35,572 nucleotides of DNA from an uncultured Oscillospiraceae bacterium. Its GTDB lineage: Bacteria > Bacillota > Clostridia > Oscillospirales > Oscillospiraceae. Location of the stretch: positions 1 through 35,572 of the forward strand of contig CANQIO010000015.1 in assembly GCA_947624065.1 (NCBI GenBank), given 5' to 3'. How positions within the stretch are numbered: the stretch's first letter is position 1; each line of letters opens with the position of its first letter. The position numbers and the translations under genes are program-made. This document shows, piece by piece, positions 8,964 through 17,480 of this stretch. Below the pieces are notes generated by a model. The model was not told where the DNA came from and did no database searches. It saw only the letters and a list, made by a program, of their open reading frames with translations.

Positions 8964-9850
8964 AGCATTTTCTTCTTCTTGAAATAGACGATCTCCGCCA
9001 CCGCGATGATCACCGCCGCGGCGATGGCCGTCGGGTAGCCGTACCGCCAGCGCAGCTCCGGCATATTGGCGAAGTTCATCCCGTACCATCCGGTCAGCAG
9101 CGTCAGCGGCAGGAAGATGGTGGTCACCACCGTCAGGATGCTCATGACCCGGTTCTGTCTGGCGTCCTGCTGGGCCTGCCAGACCTCCCGCAGCTGCATG
9201 GCGTACTCCCGCAGCAGGGAGGCATACTGCTTCAGCCGCCACATCATGTTCCCGAACCGCTGCCAGGCCGCCGGGTCCCGGACCAGCTCCCTGGCCTCCT
9301 CGCCCATCACGCCGCCCAGCGCGGACAGCTGCTCATAATGGGCGTTCAGCTCCGACAGCTTCTTGCGGCAGTCCAGCAGCGTCTCCACGGCCTTCTCGCC
9401 GCCCTTGGCCAAGATGTCCTCCTCCAACGCCTCCAGCCGGCTCTCGATGTGCTGCAGATAGAGGATGTCCTCCTCCGACTCCTGCTCCGCCAGCAGGAGC
9501 AGCACCCGGTCCGCTCCCGCCTCCGCCGGAAACCTGCCGGCCAGCCGGTCCGGCAGATCATGGAGCCTGCCCACGCTCTCGATGAGGGTCAGGCCCTCCC
9601 GGTCCAGGCGAAAGCCCAGGGCCAGGTGGGGTTCCTTTTTGCCGCTCTTGTCCGGGAAGCGCAGCACGCCCTGCACCCCGCCGGCATATACCTCCGCCCG
9701 GGAATAGCGGATGGAGCCGATGGTCCTGAGCAGCCGTCCGCCCCGTTCGCCGGCCCGCTGCCGGTATTCCTCCGCCGTCATGATGCGCAGCACGCCGTTC
9801 TGCGCCTGTTCGCTCACCAGCGAGCCATCCGCGATGCGATAGGAGAGCAT
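8960..9850 (-). CDS. corA: CorA-family divalent cation channel
   Basis: This 296-aa membrane protein belongs to the CorA Mg2+/Co2+ channel family. A cytoplasmic N-terminal domain of about 230 residues is rich in helices (EEDILYLQHIESRLEALEED, a coiled-coil stretch). Two C-terminal transmembrane helices follow. The first is TVVTTIFLPLTLLTGWYGMNF, ending in the diagnostic YGMNF (GMN) selectivity loop; the second precedes the basic end FKKKKML. The ATG is at 9848-9850. It overlaps hflX by 4 nt and lies 52 bp after dnaE. The ion transported cannot be told from sequence. Confidence 0.93.
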   Translation of the reverse strand: MLSYRIADGSLVSEQAQNGVLRIMTAEEYRQRAGERGGRLLRTIGSIRYSRAEVYAGGVQGVLRFPDKSGKKEPHLALGFRLDREGLTLIESVGRLHDLPDRLAGRFPAEAGADRVLLLLAEQESEEDILYLQHIESRLEALEEDILAKGGEKAVETLLDCRKKLSELNAHYEQLSALGGVMGEEARELVRDPAAWQRFGNMMWRLKQYASLLREYAMQLREVWQAQQDARQNRVMSILTVVTTIFLPLTLLTGWYGMNFANMPELRWRYGYPTAIAAAVIIAVAEIVYFKKKKML

Positions 9851-9902
9851 GGCTCCGTCCCCCTTCCTGTTATCGAATGCCGCCTTTGCCCCGGGCCGGT
9901 CC

Positions 9903-12900
9903 TTATTTGACCACCACGTTCTCCGGGCCCAGAAGCTCCTTCAGCTCCTCCACCAGGGCCGGGTGGATGACGCACTTGGCGCCCAGGCGGCGCTTGGTAT
10001 CCTCAAAGTACACCACCAGCGGCTCGGTGCCGGGGAACATGGTCAGCACCAGCTCGATGCGGCGCATGGCCGGATCGTCCCGCCCCGGCAGCCGCACCCA
10101 GAGGGTCCTGGCCCCCGGACGGTCCGTCTTAGCCTGGGCCGGCGCGGGCACGCTCCGGCCGGCATAGCCCCCGTCCCTGGCGGCGTTTTTGATGGCGGCG
10201 ATGGCGCTCTCGTCCAGGCCGTCCAGGGGATAGACCGCGTCCAGCATCAGCTGGGGGTCCTTCTCGTCCCGCACGGAGATGCGCCCGGCGCAGCACACGG
10301 CCGCCCGCTCCGTCAGATAGCTGCCCCCCTGATCCAGGGCCCGCTGGAAGGCGATGAGCTCCATGGAGCCGGTGTCGTCCTCCAGGACCACATAGCTCAT
10401 GAGGGTGTTGTTTTTCGTGGTACGGGTCCGGACCGAGGCCACCACCCCCGCCAGGATGACCCGCTGGCCGTCCTGGAACCGGCGGGGCCCGTCCTCCCCC
10501 GCGAAATCCTCCATGATGGCGCCCATGGGGGCCGCCCCCAGCCGGGACACTGTCCCGCGGTAGCTGTCCATGGGGTGGCCGGTGAGGTAGAGGCCGGTGG
10601 TCTCCTTCTCCATGGCCATCTTCTCCGCGGCGGTGAATTCCTCCACCTCCGGCAGCTCCAGGGCGGAGACCGGCTCCTCCTCGTCCAGGGAGAAGAGGTC
10701 CATCTGGCCGGCCAGGTTCTTCCGGCCGGCGGAGTTGACCCCCTCCAGCACCTTGTCCAGCACCTGCAGCAGCGCCTTGCGCTTATAGCCCATGGAGTCG
10801 AAGGCCCCCGCCCGGATCAGGCTCTCCACCGGCCGGCGGTTCAGCTCCTTGCCATACAGCCGCCGGCAGAACTCGTCGAAGGCCTCGTAAGGCCCCCCGG
10901 CGTCCCGCTCGGCCATCAGCTGCTCCACAAAGCTGCGGCCCACGCCCTTCACGGCGGCCAGGCCGAAGCGGATGTTGCCGCCGGCCACGGTGAAGTCCGC
11001 GTCGGACTCGTTCACGTCCGGCGGCAGCAGATCGATGCCCATGGCCTTGCACTCGGCGATGTACTCCGCCACCTTCCCGGCACTGTCCAGCACGCTGGTC
11101 AGCAGCGCCGCCATATATTCCTTGGGCCAGTGGCGCTTCATCCACGCCGTCCGGTAGGCCACCACGGCGTAGCACACCGCGTGGGCCTTGTTGAAAGCGT
11201 AGGAGGCGAAGTCCAGGATCTCGTCATAGATGCTGTTGGCCACCGCCTCCGACACCCCGTTGGCGATGCAGCCGGGGATGCCCCGGCTCTCGTCGCCGTA
11301 GACGAAGGCCCGGCGCTCGGCGTCGATGACGGCGTGCTTTTTCTTCGACATGGCCCGGCGGATCATGTCCGCCTGGCCCAGGGAGAAGCCGGCAAGCCGC
11401 TGGAAGATGCTGATGACCTGCTCCTGATAGACGATGCAGCCGTAGGTCACGTCCAGGATGGGCCGCAGCAGCTCGTGCTTGTAGGTCACCCGCTCCGGGT
11501 GGGCGGCGCACTCCAAAAACCGGGGGATGGACTCCATGGGGCCGGGCCGGTACAGGGCGATGACGGCGGTGATGTCCTCGATGGACTTCGGCCGGAGCCC
11601 CACGCACACGCCGGTCATGCCAGCGGATTCCAGCTGGAACACCCCGCTGGTCCGGCCGTCGGTGAGCATTTTGAAGGTCTCCGGGTCGTCCTCGGGGATC
11701 TGGTCCATCCGGAACGCCGGCTCCACCCGGCGCACCAGCGTCTCCGCGTCCTTCAGCACCGTCAGGTTCCGCAGCCCCAGAAAGTCCATTTTGAGCAGCC
11801 CCAGCTGCTCCAGCGTCACCATATCGAACTGGCAGACGATGGACTCGTCGTTTCTGGCCAGAGGCACATAGTCGGTGAGGGGAGCGGCCGTGATGACCAC
11901 GCCGGCGGCGTGGGTGGAGGCGTGGCGGGGCATGCCCTCCAGGGCCTTGGCGGTGTCGATCAGGTCGTGGATGCGCTCGTCGGAGTCATACATCTCCTTC
12001 AGGGGCTTGGAAAGCCGCAGCGCCTCGTCCAGGGTCATGCCCAGGGCCCAGGGGACGTTCTTCGCCACCGCGTCCGTCTCGCCGTAGCCCACGTTCAGCA
12101 CCCGGCCCACGTCCCGGATGGCCGCCCGGGCGGCCATGGTGCCGAAGGTGACGATCTGGGCCACATGGTCGGCGCCGTACTTGCGGCTGACATAGTCGAT
12201 GACCTCGCCCCGCCGGCGGACGCAAAAGTCCATGTCTATGTCCGGCATGGTGACCCGCTCGGGGTTCAGAAACCGCTCGAAGAAGAGCTTGTACTTGATG
12301 GGGTCCACGTCGGTGATGTTCAGGGTATAGCTGACGATGGACCCGGCGCCGGAGCCGCGCCCCGGCCCCACCGGGATGTCGTGGCTCTTGGCAAAGGCGA
12401 TGAAGTCCCAGACGATGAGGAAATAGTCCACGAACCCCATCTGGCTGATGATGCCCAGCTCATAGTCCAGCCGGTCCGAGAGCTCCTTCCCGTACCCCGG
12501 ATAGCGCCGGTCCAGGCCCTCGTAGCACAGCCGCCGCAGGAAGGCGAAGCTGTCCGTCTCCCCCTCCGGCAGCTGGAAGCGGGGCAGGTGATAGTGGCCG
12601 AACTCAAAGTCGAAATCGCACATGTCCGCGATCTTGACAGTATTGTCGTAGGCCTCGGGGAAGTCGGGGAACAGCGCGCGCATCTCCTCCTCGCTCTTGA
12701 GGTACAGCTCCTGGCTCTCGAACTTCATCCGGTCCGTGTCGTCCACAGTCTTGCCGGTCTGGATGCACATGAGCACGTCCTGGATGCGGGCGTCCTCCTT
12801 CCGCAGATAGTGGGCGTCGTTGGTGACCGCCAGGGGGATGCCGGTCTCGCTGTGGATGCGGATGAGCCCCTGGGCGGCCCGGCGCTCGTCGGGGATGCCG

Positions 12901-13430
12901 TGGTCCTGCAGCTCCAGATAGAAGCTGTCCGCCCCGAACAGGTCCCGCAGCTCCAGCGCCCGGGCCTTGGCGGCGGCGTAATCCCCCCGGACCAGCTTTT
13001 GGGGGATGTCGCCGGCCAGGCATGCCGACAGGCAGACGAGCCCCTCGGCGTGCTCCCGCAGCAGCGGCCAATCGATCCGCGGGCGGATATAGAAGCCGTT
13101 GACGAACCCCTCGCTCACCAGCGCGCAGAGGTTGTGGTAGCCGGTCTCGTTTTTGCACAGCAGGATCAGGTGGGAATAGTTGTTGTCCACGCCGTATTCC
13201 TTATCCGTCCGATCCCTGGGCGCCACATATACCTCGCAGCCGATGACGGGCTTGATCCCCGCCTCCCGGCAGGCGCGATAGAAGTCCACCACGCCGTACA
13301 TCACGCCGTGGTCGGTGATGGCCAGGGCCTGCTGGCCCATCTCCCGGGCACGCTTGGCCATCTCGCCGATGCGGCAGGCGCCGTCCAGAAGGCTGTATTC
13401 ACTGTGGACATGCAGATGGACAAAGGACAT
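9903..13430 (-). CDS. dnaE: DNA polymerase III alpha subunit DnaE
   Basis: This C-family replicative polymerase has 1175 aa. It starts with the PHP domain (FVHLHVHSEYSLLDGACR). The Pol core contains GPGRGSGAGSIVSY and the catalytic Asp pair in MPDIDMDFCVRRR. A helix-hairpin-helix region follows. The sequence QMDLFSLD near residue 910 resembles a beta-clamp-binding motif. The C-terminal OB fold has VILAGVVASVRTRTTKN. Length and order fit the DnaE1 class. In Bacillota DnaE commonly works beside PolC, which is not in this window. The gene starts 11 nt after whiA ends. Confidence 0.97.
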   Translation of the reverse strand: MSFVHLHVHSEYSLLDGACRIGEMAKRAREMGQQALAITDHGVMYGVVDFYRACREAGIKPVIGCEVYVAPRDRTDKEYGVDNNYSHLILLCKNETGYHNLCALVSEGFVNGFYIRPRIDWPLLREHAEGLVCLSACLAGDIPQKLVRGDYAAAKARALELRDLFGADSFYLELQDHGIPDERRAAQGLIRIHSETGIPLAVTNDAHYLRKEDARIQDVLMCIQTGKTVDDTDRMKFESQELYLKSEEEMRALFPDFPEAYDNTVKIADMCDFDFEFGHYHLPRFQLPEGETDSFAFLRRLCYEGLDRRYPGYGKELSDRLDYELGIISQMGFVDYFLIVWDFIAFAKSHDIPVGPGRGSGAGSIVSYTLNITDVDPIKYKLFFERFLNPERVTMPDIDMDFCVRRRGEVIDYVSRKYGADHVAQIVTFGTMAARAAIRDVGRVLNVGYGETDAVAKNVPWALGMTLDEALRLSKPLKEMYDSDERIHDLIDTAKALEGMPRHASTHAAGVVITAAPLTDYVPLARNDESIVCQFDMVTLEQLGLLKMDFLGLRNLTVLKDAETLVRRVEPAFRMDQIPEDDPETFKMLTDGRTSGVFQLESAGMTGVCVGLRPKSIEDITAVIALYRPGPMESIPRFLECAAHPERVTYKHELLRPILDVTYGCIVYQEQVISIFQRLAGFSLGQADMIRRAMSKKKHAVIDAERRAFVYGDESRGIPGCIANGVSEAVANSIYDEILDFASYAFNKAHAVCYAVVAYRTAWMKRHWPKEYMAALLTSVLDSAGKVAEYIAECKAMGIDLLPPDVNESDADFTVAGGNIRFGLAAVKGVGRSFVEQLMAERDAGGPYEAFDEFCRRLYGKELNRRPVESLIRAGAFDSMGYKRKALLQVLDKVLEGVNSAGRKNLAGQMDLFSLDEEEPVSALELPEVEEFTAAEKMAMEKETTGLYLTGHPMDSYRGTVSRLGAAPMGAIMEDFAGEDGPRRFQDGQRVILAGVVASVRTRTTKNNTLMSYVVLEDDTGSMELIAFQRALDQGGSYLTERAAVCCAGRISVRDEKDPQLMLDAVYPLDGLDESAIAAIKNAARDGGYAGRSVPAPAQAKTDRPGARTLWVRLPGRDDPAMRRIELVLTMFPGTEPLVVYFEDTKRRLGAKCVIHPALVEELKELLGPENVVVK

Positions 13431-13441
13431 GGTCTAGCTCC

Positions 13442-14344
13442 TCATTCCAGGCTCCTGCCGATCTCGGTCAGCTTCCGGAGCCGGTGGTTCATGCAGCTTT
13501 TCGTCACTGGCGGCCAGGCCAGCTGGGCCAGGTCCGCCAGGCTGCAGGAGGGATTGGCGATGCGCAGCAGGGCCGCATCCTGCAGCACCTGGGGCAGGGC
13601 CTCCAGCCCCGGTCCCGCCTCGATGGCCCGGATGGCCGCCAGCTGTTCGGCGGAGGCGTCCGTCACCTTGTCGGCGTTGGCCATGTCGCAGTTGGTGATG
13701 CGGTTCATGGCGTTGGCCATGTGCTTTTCCACCTTGGCCTGCATGACGCCCATGGCGGATACGCTGGCTCCCAGGGTGGTGAGCAGGTCCTCGATGGCGC
13801 CGCTCTTTTTGAAGTAGGTGATCCAGTTCCGACCGCGGCTGGCCTCCCGTGGCTCGAAGCCCATCTCCAGCAGCAGCGCCCGCACCTCCCGGCACACGCT
13901 CTCATGGCCGGTGGCCAGCTCCAGATGATAGCTCCTGGCCGGGTCGGTGACGCTGCCGCCGGCCAGAAACGCCCCCCGCAGGAACGAGATCCGGTCGCAG
14001 TCCTGCTCCACCACCGCCAGGTTGATATGATGGACCAGGGTCCGGTCCGCGTCGTAGCCGAACGCGGAAAACACCGCCCGCAGCTTGTCCGGGTCGGTGA
14101 TGAGAAACGACCGCTTGCCCCGCTCATCCTCGCGGGGGAGCGCGTCGAAATCCAGGGAGAACGCCCTCTTGAAAAGCCGCGGCAGCCGGGCGGAAAAGGC
14201 GTCGTTCTCCGTCATGATCCGGATCAGCCGGGGCGAAAAGGCGTTGGCGTACAGCAGCACGCCGTACGCCTCCGCCAGGGCGCAGCACCGCCGCGTCACC
14301 GGCTCCCGGCACAGCTCCGTTTTTACATCCGAGGAAAAACTCAT
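13442..14344 (-). CDS. whiA: DNA-binding protein WhiA (DUF199)
   Basis: WhiA is a sporulation and cell-division-linked DNA-binding protein of Gram-positive bacteria. The 300-aa product begins MSFSSDVKTELCREP. It has the LAGLIDADG-endonuclease-like fold, with RGAFLAGGSVTDPARSYHLE at about residues 120-140 and no endonuclease residues that I can identify. A C-terminal helix-turn-helix contains SLADLAQLAWPPVTKSCMNH and ends LRKLTEIGRSLE. Its ATG overlaps the rapZ stop (ATGA), so the two are translationally coupled. In most Bacillota glmR (yvcK) lies between them; here it is absent. Confidence 0.96.
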   Translation of the reverse strand: MSFSSDVKTELCREPVTRRCCALAEAYGVLLYANAFSPRLIRIMTENDAFSARLPRLFKRAFSLDFDALPREDERGKRSFLITDPDKLRAVFSAFGYDADRTLVHHINLAVVEQDCDRISFLRGAFLAGGSVTDPARSYHLELATGHESVCREVRALLLEMGFEPREASRGRNWITYFKKSGAIEDLLTTLGASVSAMGVMQAKVEKHMANAMNRITNCDMANADKVTDASAEQLAAIRAIEAGPGLEALPQVLQDAALLRIANPSCSLADLAQLAWPPVTKSCMNHRLRKLTEIGRSLE

Positions 14345-15195
14345 CGCACGCCCTCAAGCTCCCGGTGGACGGCCGCCGCCAGATAGCCCTTGCTCTCCAA
14401 CTCCCGGACCAGCGCCTGGGCGACGGCCACGCTCCGATGGCGGCCGCCGGTGCAGCCGATGGCCACCGTCAGCTCCCGCCGGTCCGACTCATACAGCGGC
14501 AGGAGAAATTCCAGCAGTCCCATCGCCTTGTCCATCAGCACCTGCGCGTTCTCGCTGCGGAACACATAGTCCGCCACCGGCCTGTCCAGCCCGGTGAGCG
14601 GGCGCAGGTCCGGCTCATAGAAAGGATTGGGCAGGCACCGCACATCCAATACCAGATCCGCCTCCGGCGGCAGGCCCTTCTTATACCCGAAGCTCATCAC
14701 GGTCACGGAAAAGCGCCGGTCCTCCGCCTGGACGCACCGGCAGATGTCGGCCTTGAGCTGATTCAGGGAGGCGTCGTCGGTCTGGATGACGAAATCCGCC
14801 CGCTCCCGCAGGGGAGCGAGAAACGCCCGTTCCCGCTGGATCGCCTGCCGGATGCTCTCCCCCGGCTTTCCCATGGGATGCGGCCGGCGGGACTCCTTAT
14901 ACCGGCGCAGGAGGGTGGCGTCGTCCGCCTCCAGATACAGCATCCGCATCTGGCAGCCCAGGCCCTTCAGCTCCGCCAGCGCGTCCAGCAGCTCCTCCAG
15001 GCTGTCCGTCCCCCGGACATCCATCACCAGCGCCGCCCGCTCATAGCGGCCCCGTGTGGCCAGGCACAGCGACGCGAACCGCCCCAGCAGGGTGGCCGGC
15101 AGATTGTCCACGCAGTAATAGCCCAGATCCTCGCACACGTCCGCCGCCCGGGTCAAGCCCGCGCCGGACAGGCCGGTGATAATGAGAAATTCCAT
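14341..15195 (-). CDS. rapZ: RapZ/YvcJ family protein with altered Walker A motif
   Basis: The 284-aa product aligns by eye with RapZ/YvcJ nucleotide-binding proteins along its length: VCEDLGYYCVDNLPATLL, ADFVIQTDDASLNQLK, MSFGYKKGLPPEADLVLDVR, CLPNPFYEPDLRPLTG and IGCTGGRHRSVAVA. The N-terminal P-loop, normally GxSGAGKS, reads GLSGAGLT (residues 8-15). The catalytic/phosphate-binding lysine 14 is therefore leucine (codon TTG, 15154-15156). The rest of the fold, including the C-terminal RNA- or metabolite-binding domain, looks intact, with no frameshift. The gene starts 3 nt after murB, with GGGGAGGT as ribosome site, and overlaps whiA by 4 nt. Nucleotide hydrolysis is probably impaired; a regulatory binding role could remain. 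Confidence 0.93.
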   Translation of the reverse strand: MEFLIITGLSGAGLTRAADVCEDLGYYCVDNLPATLLGRFASLCLATRGRYERAALVMDVRGTDSLEELLDALAELKGLGCQMRMLYLEADDATLLRRYKESRRPHPMGKPGESIRQAIQRERAFLAPLRERADFVIQTDDASLNQLKADICRCVQAEDRRFSVTVMSFGYKKGLPPEADLVLDVRCLPNPFYEPDLRPLTGLDRPVADYVFRSENAQVLMDKAMGLLEFLLPLYESDRRELTVAIGCTGGRHRSVAVAQALVRELESKGYLAAAVHRELEGVR

Positions 15196-15198
15196 GCC

Positions 15199-16110
15199 TT
15201 ACCTCCCCAGGATCAGCACCTCCGGCTCCAGCTCAATGTGGTCGCGGGCCAGGACGGTCCTCCGGATATGCTCCATCAGGCGCAGGATGTCCGCCGCCGT
15301 GGCCGTGCCGGTGTTCACCACGAAGCCGGCGTGTTTTTCCGACACCATGGCCCCGCCGATGGCGAAGCCCTTCAGACCGGCCCCGTCGATGAGCGCGGCC
15401 GCGTAGCCGCCCGCGGGGCGCTTGAACGTGCTGCCAGCCGAGGGCAGCTCTAGCGGCTGGCTGGCCCGGCGCTTGGCGGCCAGCTCCCCCATCCGGGCCC
15501 GGATGGCGCCCCGCTCTCCCCGGCACAGGGCGAACCGGGTGCGCAGCAGCACCACGTCCCGCCCGGAAAAGGCGCTGTGGCGATAGGCGAAGCCCTGCTC
15601 CGGCCCCCGCGCCGTCCGGCGGACCAGCTGCTCGTCCAGATATTCCGTCTCTGCCGCCGCGTCCTTTAGCTCCCCGCCGTAGGCCCCGGCGTTCATCATC
15701 ACGCCGCCGCCCACGCTGCCAGGGATGCCGTGGGCGAATTCCAGCCCCGTCAGGCCGGCCTCCGCCGCCGCGGCCGCCGTGGCCGCCAAGGTGGCGCCGC
15801 AGTCCGCCGTCACCTCCTGCCCGGAGACCGTCACCCGTCCCGCGCCGGGACAGGTGGCGATGACGAACCGGTCCAGCCCCTCGTCCGGGGGCAGGATGTT
15901 GGTGCCGTTGCCGATCACGAGGGGCTTCACCCCCGCCCGGCGCAGATGGGCGCACAGCGCCTCCAGTGTCTGCGCCGACCCGGGCAGCGCCATCGCCGCC
16001 GCGGGCCCGCCCACCCGGAAGGAGCAGTGGGCCCGCATGGGCTCGTTCTCCCGCAGGTCCAGGTCCGGAAACGCGGCGCGGATATCTTTGACAAGAGAAG
16101 AAAACTCCAT
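15199..16110 (-). CDS. murB: UDP-N-acetylenolpyruvoylglucosamine reductase MurB
   Basis: MurB uses NADPH and FAD to reduce UDP-GlcNAc-enolpyruvate to UDP-MurNAc in peptidoglycan synthesis. The 303-aa product shows the FAD-binding half (SFRVGGPAAAMALP, VIGNGTNILPPDEG, GLEFAHGIPGSVGGGVMMNA). The catalytic half has the proton-donor serine motif PSAGSTFKRP and the C-terminal glutamate in EPEVLILG. The ATG at 16108-16110 is preceded by GAGG 5 nt upstream; a GTG two codons earlier overlaps that site. It sits between hprK and rapZ, the usual order in many Clostridia. Confidence 0.96.
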   Translation of the reverse strand: MEFSSLVKDIRAAFPDLDLRENEPMRAHCSFRVGGPAAAMALPGSAQTLEALCAHLRRAGVKPLVIGNGTNILPPDEGLDRFVIATCPGAGRVTVSGQEVTADCGATLAATAAAAAEAGLTGLEFAHGIPGSVGGGVMMNAGAYGGELKDAAAETEYLDEQLVRRTARGPEQGFAYRHSAFSGRDVVLLRTRFALCRGERGAIRARMGELAAKRRASQPLELPSAGSTFKRPAGGYAAALIDGAGLKGFAIGGAMVSEKHAGFVVNTGTATAADILRLMEHIRRTVLARDHIELEPEVLILGR

Positions 16111-16140
16111 AAACACCTCACAGCCGCCGCGGCCGGCGGC

Positions 16141-17082
16141 TCAGAATATGCCCCCGCTGTCCACGTTGGCGTCCACCTGGCGGACCAGCTCCTCCGCGGC
16201 GTTATAGCCGGTCTTTTTCTGCCGGTTGGTCAGCGCGGCCAGCTCCAGGATGACCGCCAGGTTCCGTCCGGGCCGGACCGGGATGGTCACCAGCGGGATG
16301 CTCACGCCCAGATACTCGGTGGTCTTGGTGTCCAGCCCCAGGCGGTCGTAGTGCTTGGTGTCGTCCCACAGCTCCATCTGCACCACCAGGTCGATCTGGC
16401 TGGCGGGCTTGACGGCGCCGATGCCGAAGATGCTGGGCACGTTGATGACGCCGATGCCCCGCAGCTCCATGAAGTGGCGGATCAGCGACGGGGACCGGCC
16501 CTCCAGATGGAAGCTGGACGTGCGCAGGATCTCCACGGCGTCGTCGGCGATGAGCCGGTGGCCCTGCTTGAGAAGGCCCAGCGCCGTCTCCGATTTGCCC
16601 ACGCCGCTGTCGCCGATGATGAGCATGCCCTCGCCATAGACCTCCATCAGCACCCCGTGGACGGTCTCCCGGGGGGCCAGGTGGTAGCGCAGGGAGTGGA
16701 TGAGCCGGGCGGAGAACTCGGAGGTGTCCATCTCGCTGGTGAGCAGGCTCACGCCGTATTTCTGGGCCATCTCCAGGCACTCGGGCAGCACCGGTTCGGC
16801 ATGGGCCACGATCATGGCCGGCACCTGCCGGCTCAGCACGGCCTCGAACCCCGCCAGACGGCGCTCCCGGTCCTGCTCCTCCATCATGGCGTTCTCGCTC
16901 CGGCCCACCACCTGGATGCGGGAGGAGTCAAAATGCTCCAGATAGCCCATCAGCTGGATGCCGGGCCGGTTGATATCCACCGAGCCGATGCGCATGGTCT
17001 CATAGTCCGGCGCGGCATACGCCACCTTCAGGTCATGCTCCTTTACGAGCTCCGTCAGGCGCACATAGTATTTCTTCTCCAA
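16141..17082 (-). CDS. hprK: HPr kinase/phosphorylase HprK
   Basis: HprK phosphorylates and dephosphorylates HPr on serine and so drives carbon catabolite control in Gram-positive bacteria. The 313-aa product has an N-terminal MurF-like domain. The kinase domain contains HGVLMEVYGEGMLII, Walker A GDSGVGKSE, the acidic pair in RLIADDAVEI, and a signature region GIGVINVPSIFGIGAVK. I chose TTG at 17080-17082 (LEKKYYVRL) because a purine-rich AGAGGGGGAG site precedes it and the length then equals the family's. The 16-residue upstream extension is unlike HprK. First gene of a nine-gene minus-strand run. Confidence 0.95.
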   Translation of the reverse strand: MEKKYYVRLTELVKEHDLKVAYAAPDYETMRIGSVDINRPGIQLMGYLEHFDSSRIQVVGRSENAMMEEQDRERRLAGFEAVLSRQVPAMIVAHAEPVLPECLEMAQKYGVSLLTSEMDTSEFSARLIHSLRYHLAPRETVHGVLMEVYGEGMLIIGDSGVGKSETALGLLKQGHRLIADDAVEILRTSSFHLEGRSPSLIRHFMELRGIGVINVPSIFGIGAVKPASQIDLVVQMELWDDTKHYDRLGLDTKTTEYLGVSIPLVTIPVRPGRNLAVILELAALTNRQKKTGYNAAEELVRQVDANVDSGGIF

Positions 17083-17128
17083 GGGGCTCCCCCTCTCCTT
17101 TGCAGCGTGTTGAAAAGAATTTAACCAC

Positions 17129-17158
17129 ATTTTAATACATAACTATGCTTCCGTGCAA
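17129..17158 (-). promoter_or_regulatory. Probable promoter of the hprK gene run
   Basis: On the minus strand TTGCAC (17153-17158) and TAAAAT (17129-17134) are 18 bp apart, about 47 nt before the hprK start. Confidence 0.55.
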
Positions 17159-17171
17159 TCGGAAACCCTTA

Positions 17172-17202
17172 TTTTTTCAAGATTTTACCGGATTTGAAAA
17201 AA
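17172..17202. other. AT-rich inverted repeat between hprK and rpmB promoters
   Basis: TTTTTTCAA and TTGAAAAAA arms (9 bp) flank a 13-base centre, lying between the divergent -35 boxes. It could be an operator or an UP-element pair; it has no gene upstream in either direction to terminate. Confidence 0.35.
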
Positions 17203-17206
17203 ATAC

Positions 17207-17235
17207 TTGCAATTTGGCGGCCGGTCTGTTATTAT
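17207..17235 (+). promoter_or_regulatory. Promoter of rpmB
   Basis: TTGCAA (17207-17212) and TATTAT (17230-17235) are spaced by 17 bp, 41 nt upstream of the rpmB start. Confidence 0.75.
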
Positions 17236-17276
17236 ATTGAGGCTGTCCGCCGGACAGTAGGAAGGAGCTGATTACG

Positions 17277-17465
17277 ATGGCAAAATGTGAGATCTGCGGA
17301 AAAGGCGTGACTTTCGGCATCAAGGTCAGCCACTCCCACCGGCGTTCCAACCGCACGTGGAAGCCCAACGTGAAGCGCGTGAAGGCGATCGTTGACGGGA
17401 CCCCTCAGCACGTGTACGTGTGTTCCCGCTGCCTGCGCAGCGGCAAGGTCCAGCGCGCCGTCTGA
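17277..17465 (+). CDS. rpmB: Ribosomal protein bL28 (zinc-binding form)
   Basis: The 62-aa product is large-subunit protein L28: MAKCEICGKGVTFG, SHSHRRSNRTWKPNV, ending KVQRAV. Cysteines at CEIC and CSRC form the four-Cys zinc site of the C+ paralogue type. The ATG at 17277-17279 follows AGGAGC at suitable distance. It is monocistronic, with its own promoter and a strong hairpin downstream. Confidence 0.97.
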   Translation: MAKCEICGKGVTFGIKVSHSHRRSNRTWKPNVKRVKAIVDGTPQHVYVCSRCLRSGKVQRAV

Positions 17466-17480
17466 TTTTCCGTAAGTCAG

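Noticed and set aside
8964-9242. N-terminal extension of HflX
   Set aside because: This part is corA read in another frame; HflX family proteins begin near VKKERAALAG.
9849-13817. Very long plus-strand open frame opposite dnaE and whiA
   Set aside because: Antisense shadow from high GC; His/Gly/Leu-rich translation without any domain, while the minus strand carries full-length DnaE and WhiA.
15154-15156. RapZ as a pseudogene
   Set aside because: Although the Walker A lysine is missing, the frame is open from a good start to an overlap with whiA and the other conserved blocks are intact.
17172-17202. Terminator between hprK and rpmB
   Set aside because: The genes are divergent, so there is no transcript to end here; more likely operator or UP-like sequence.
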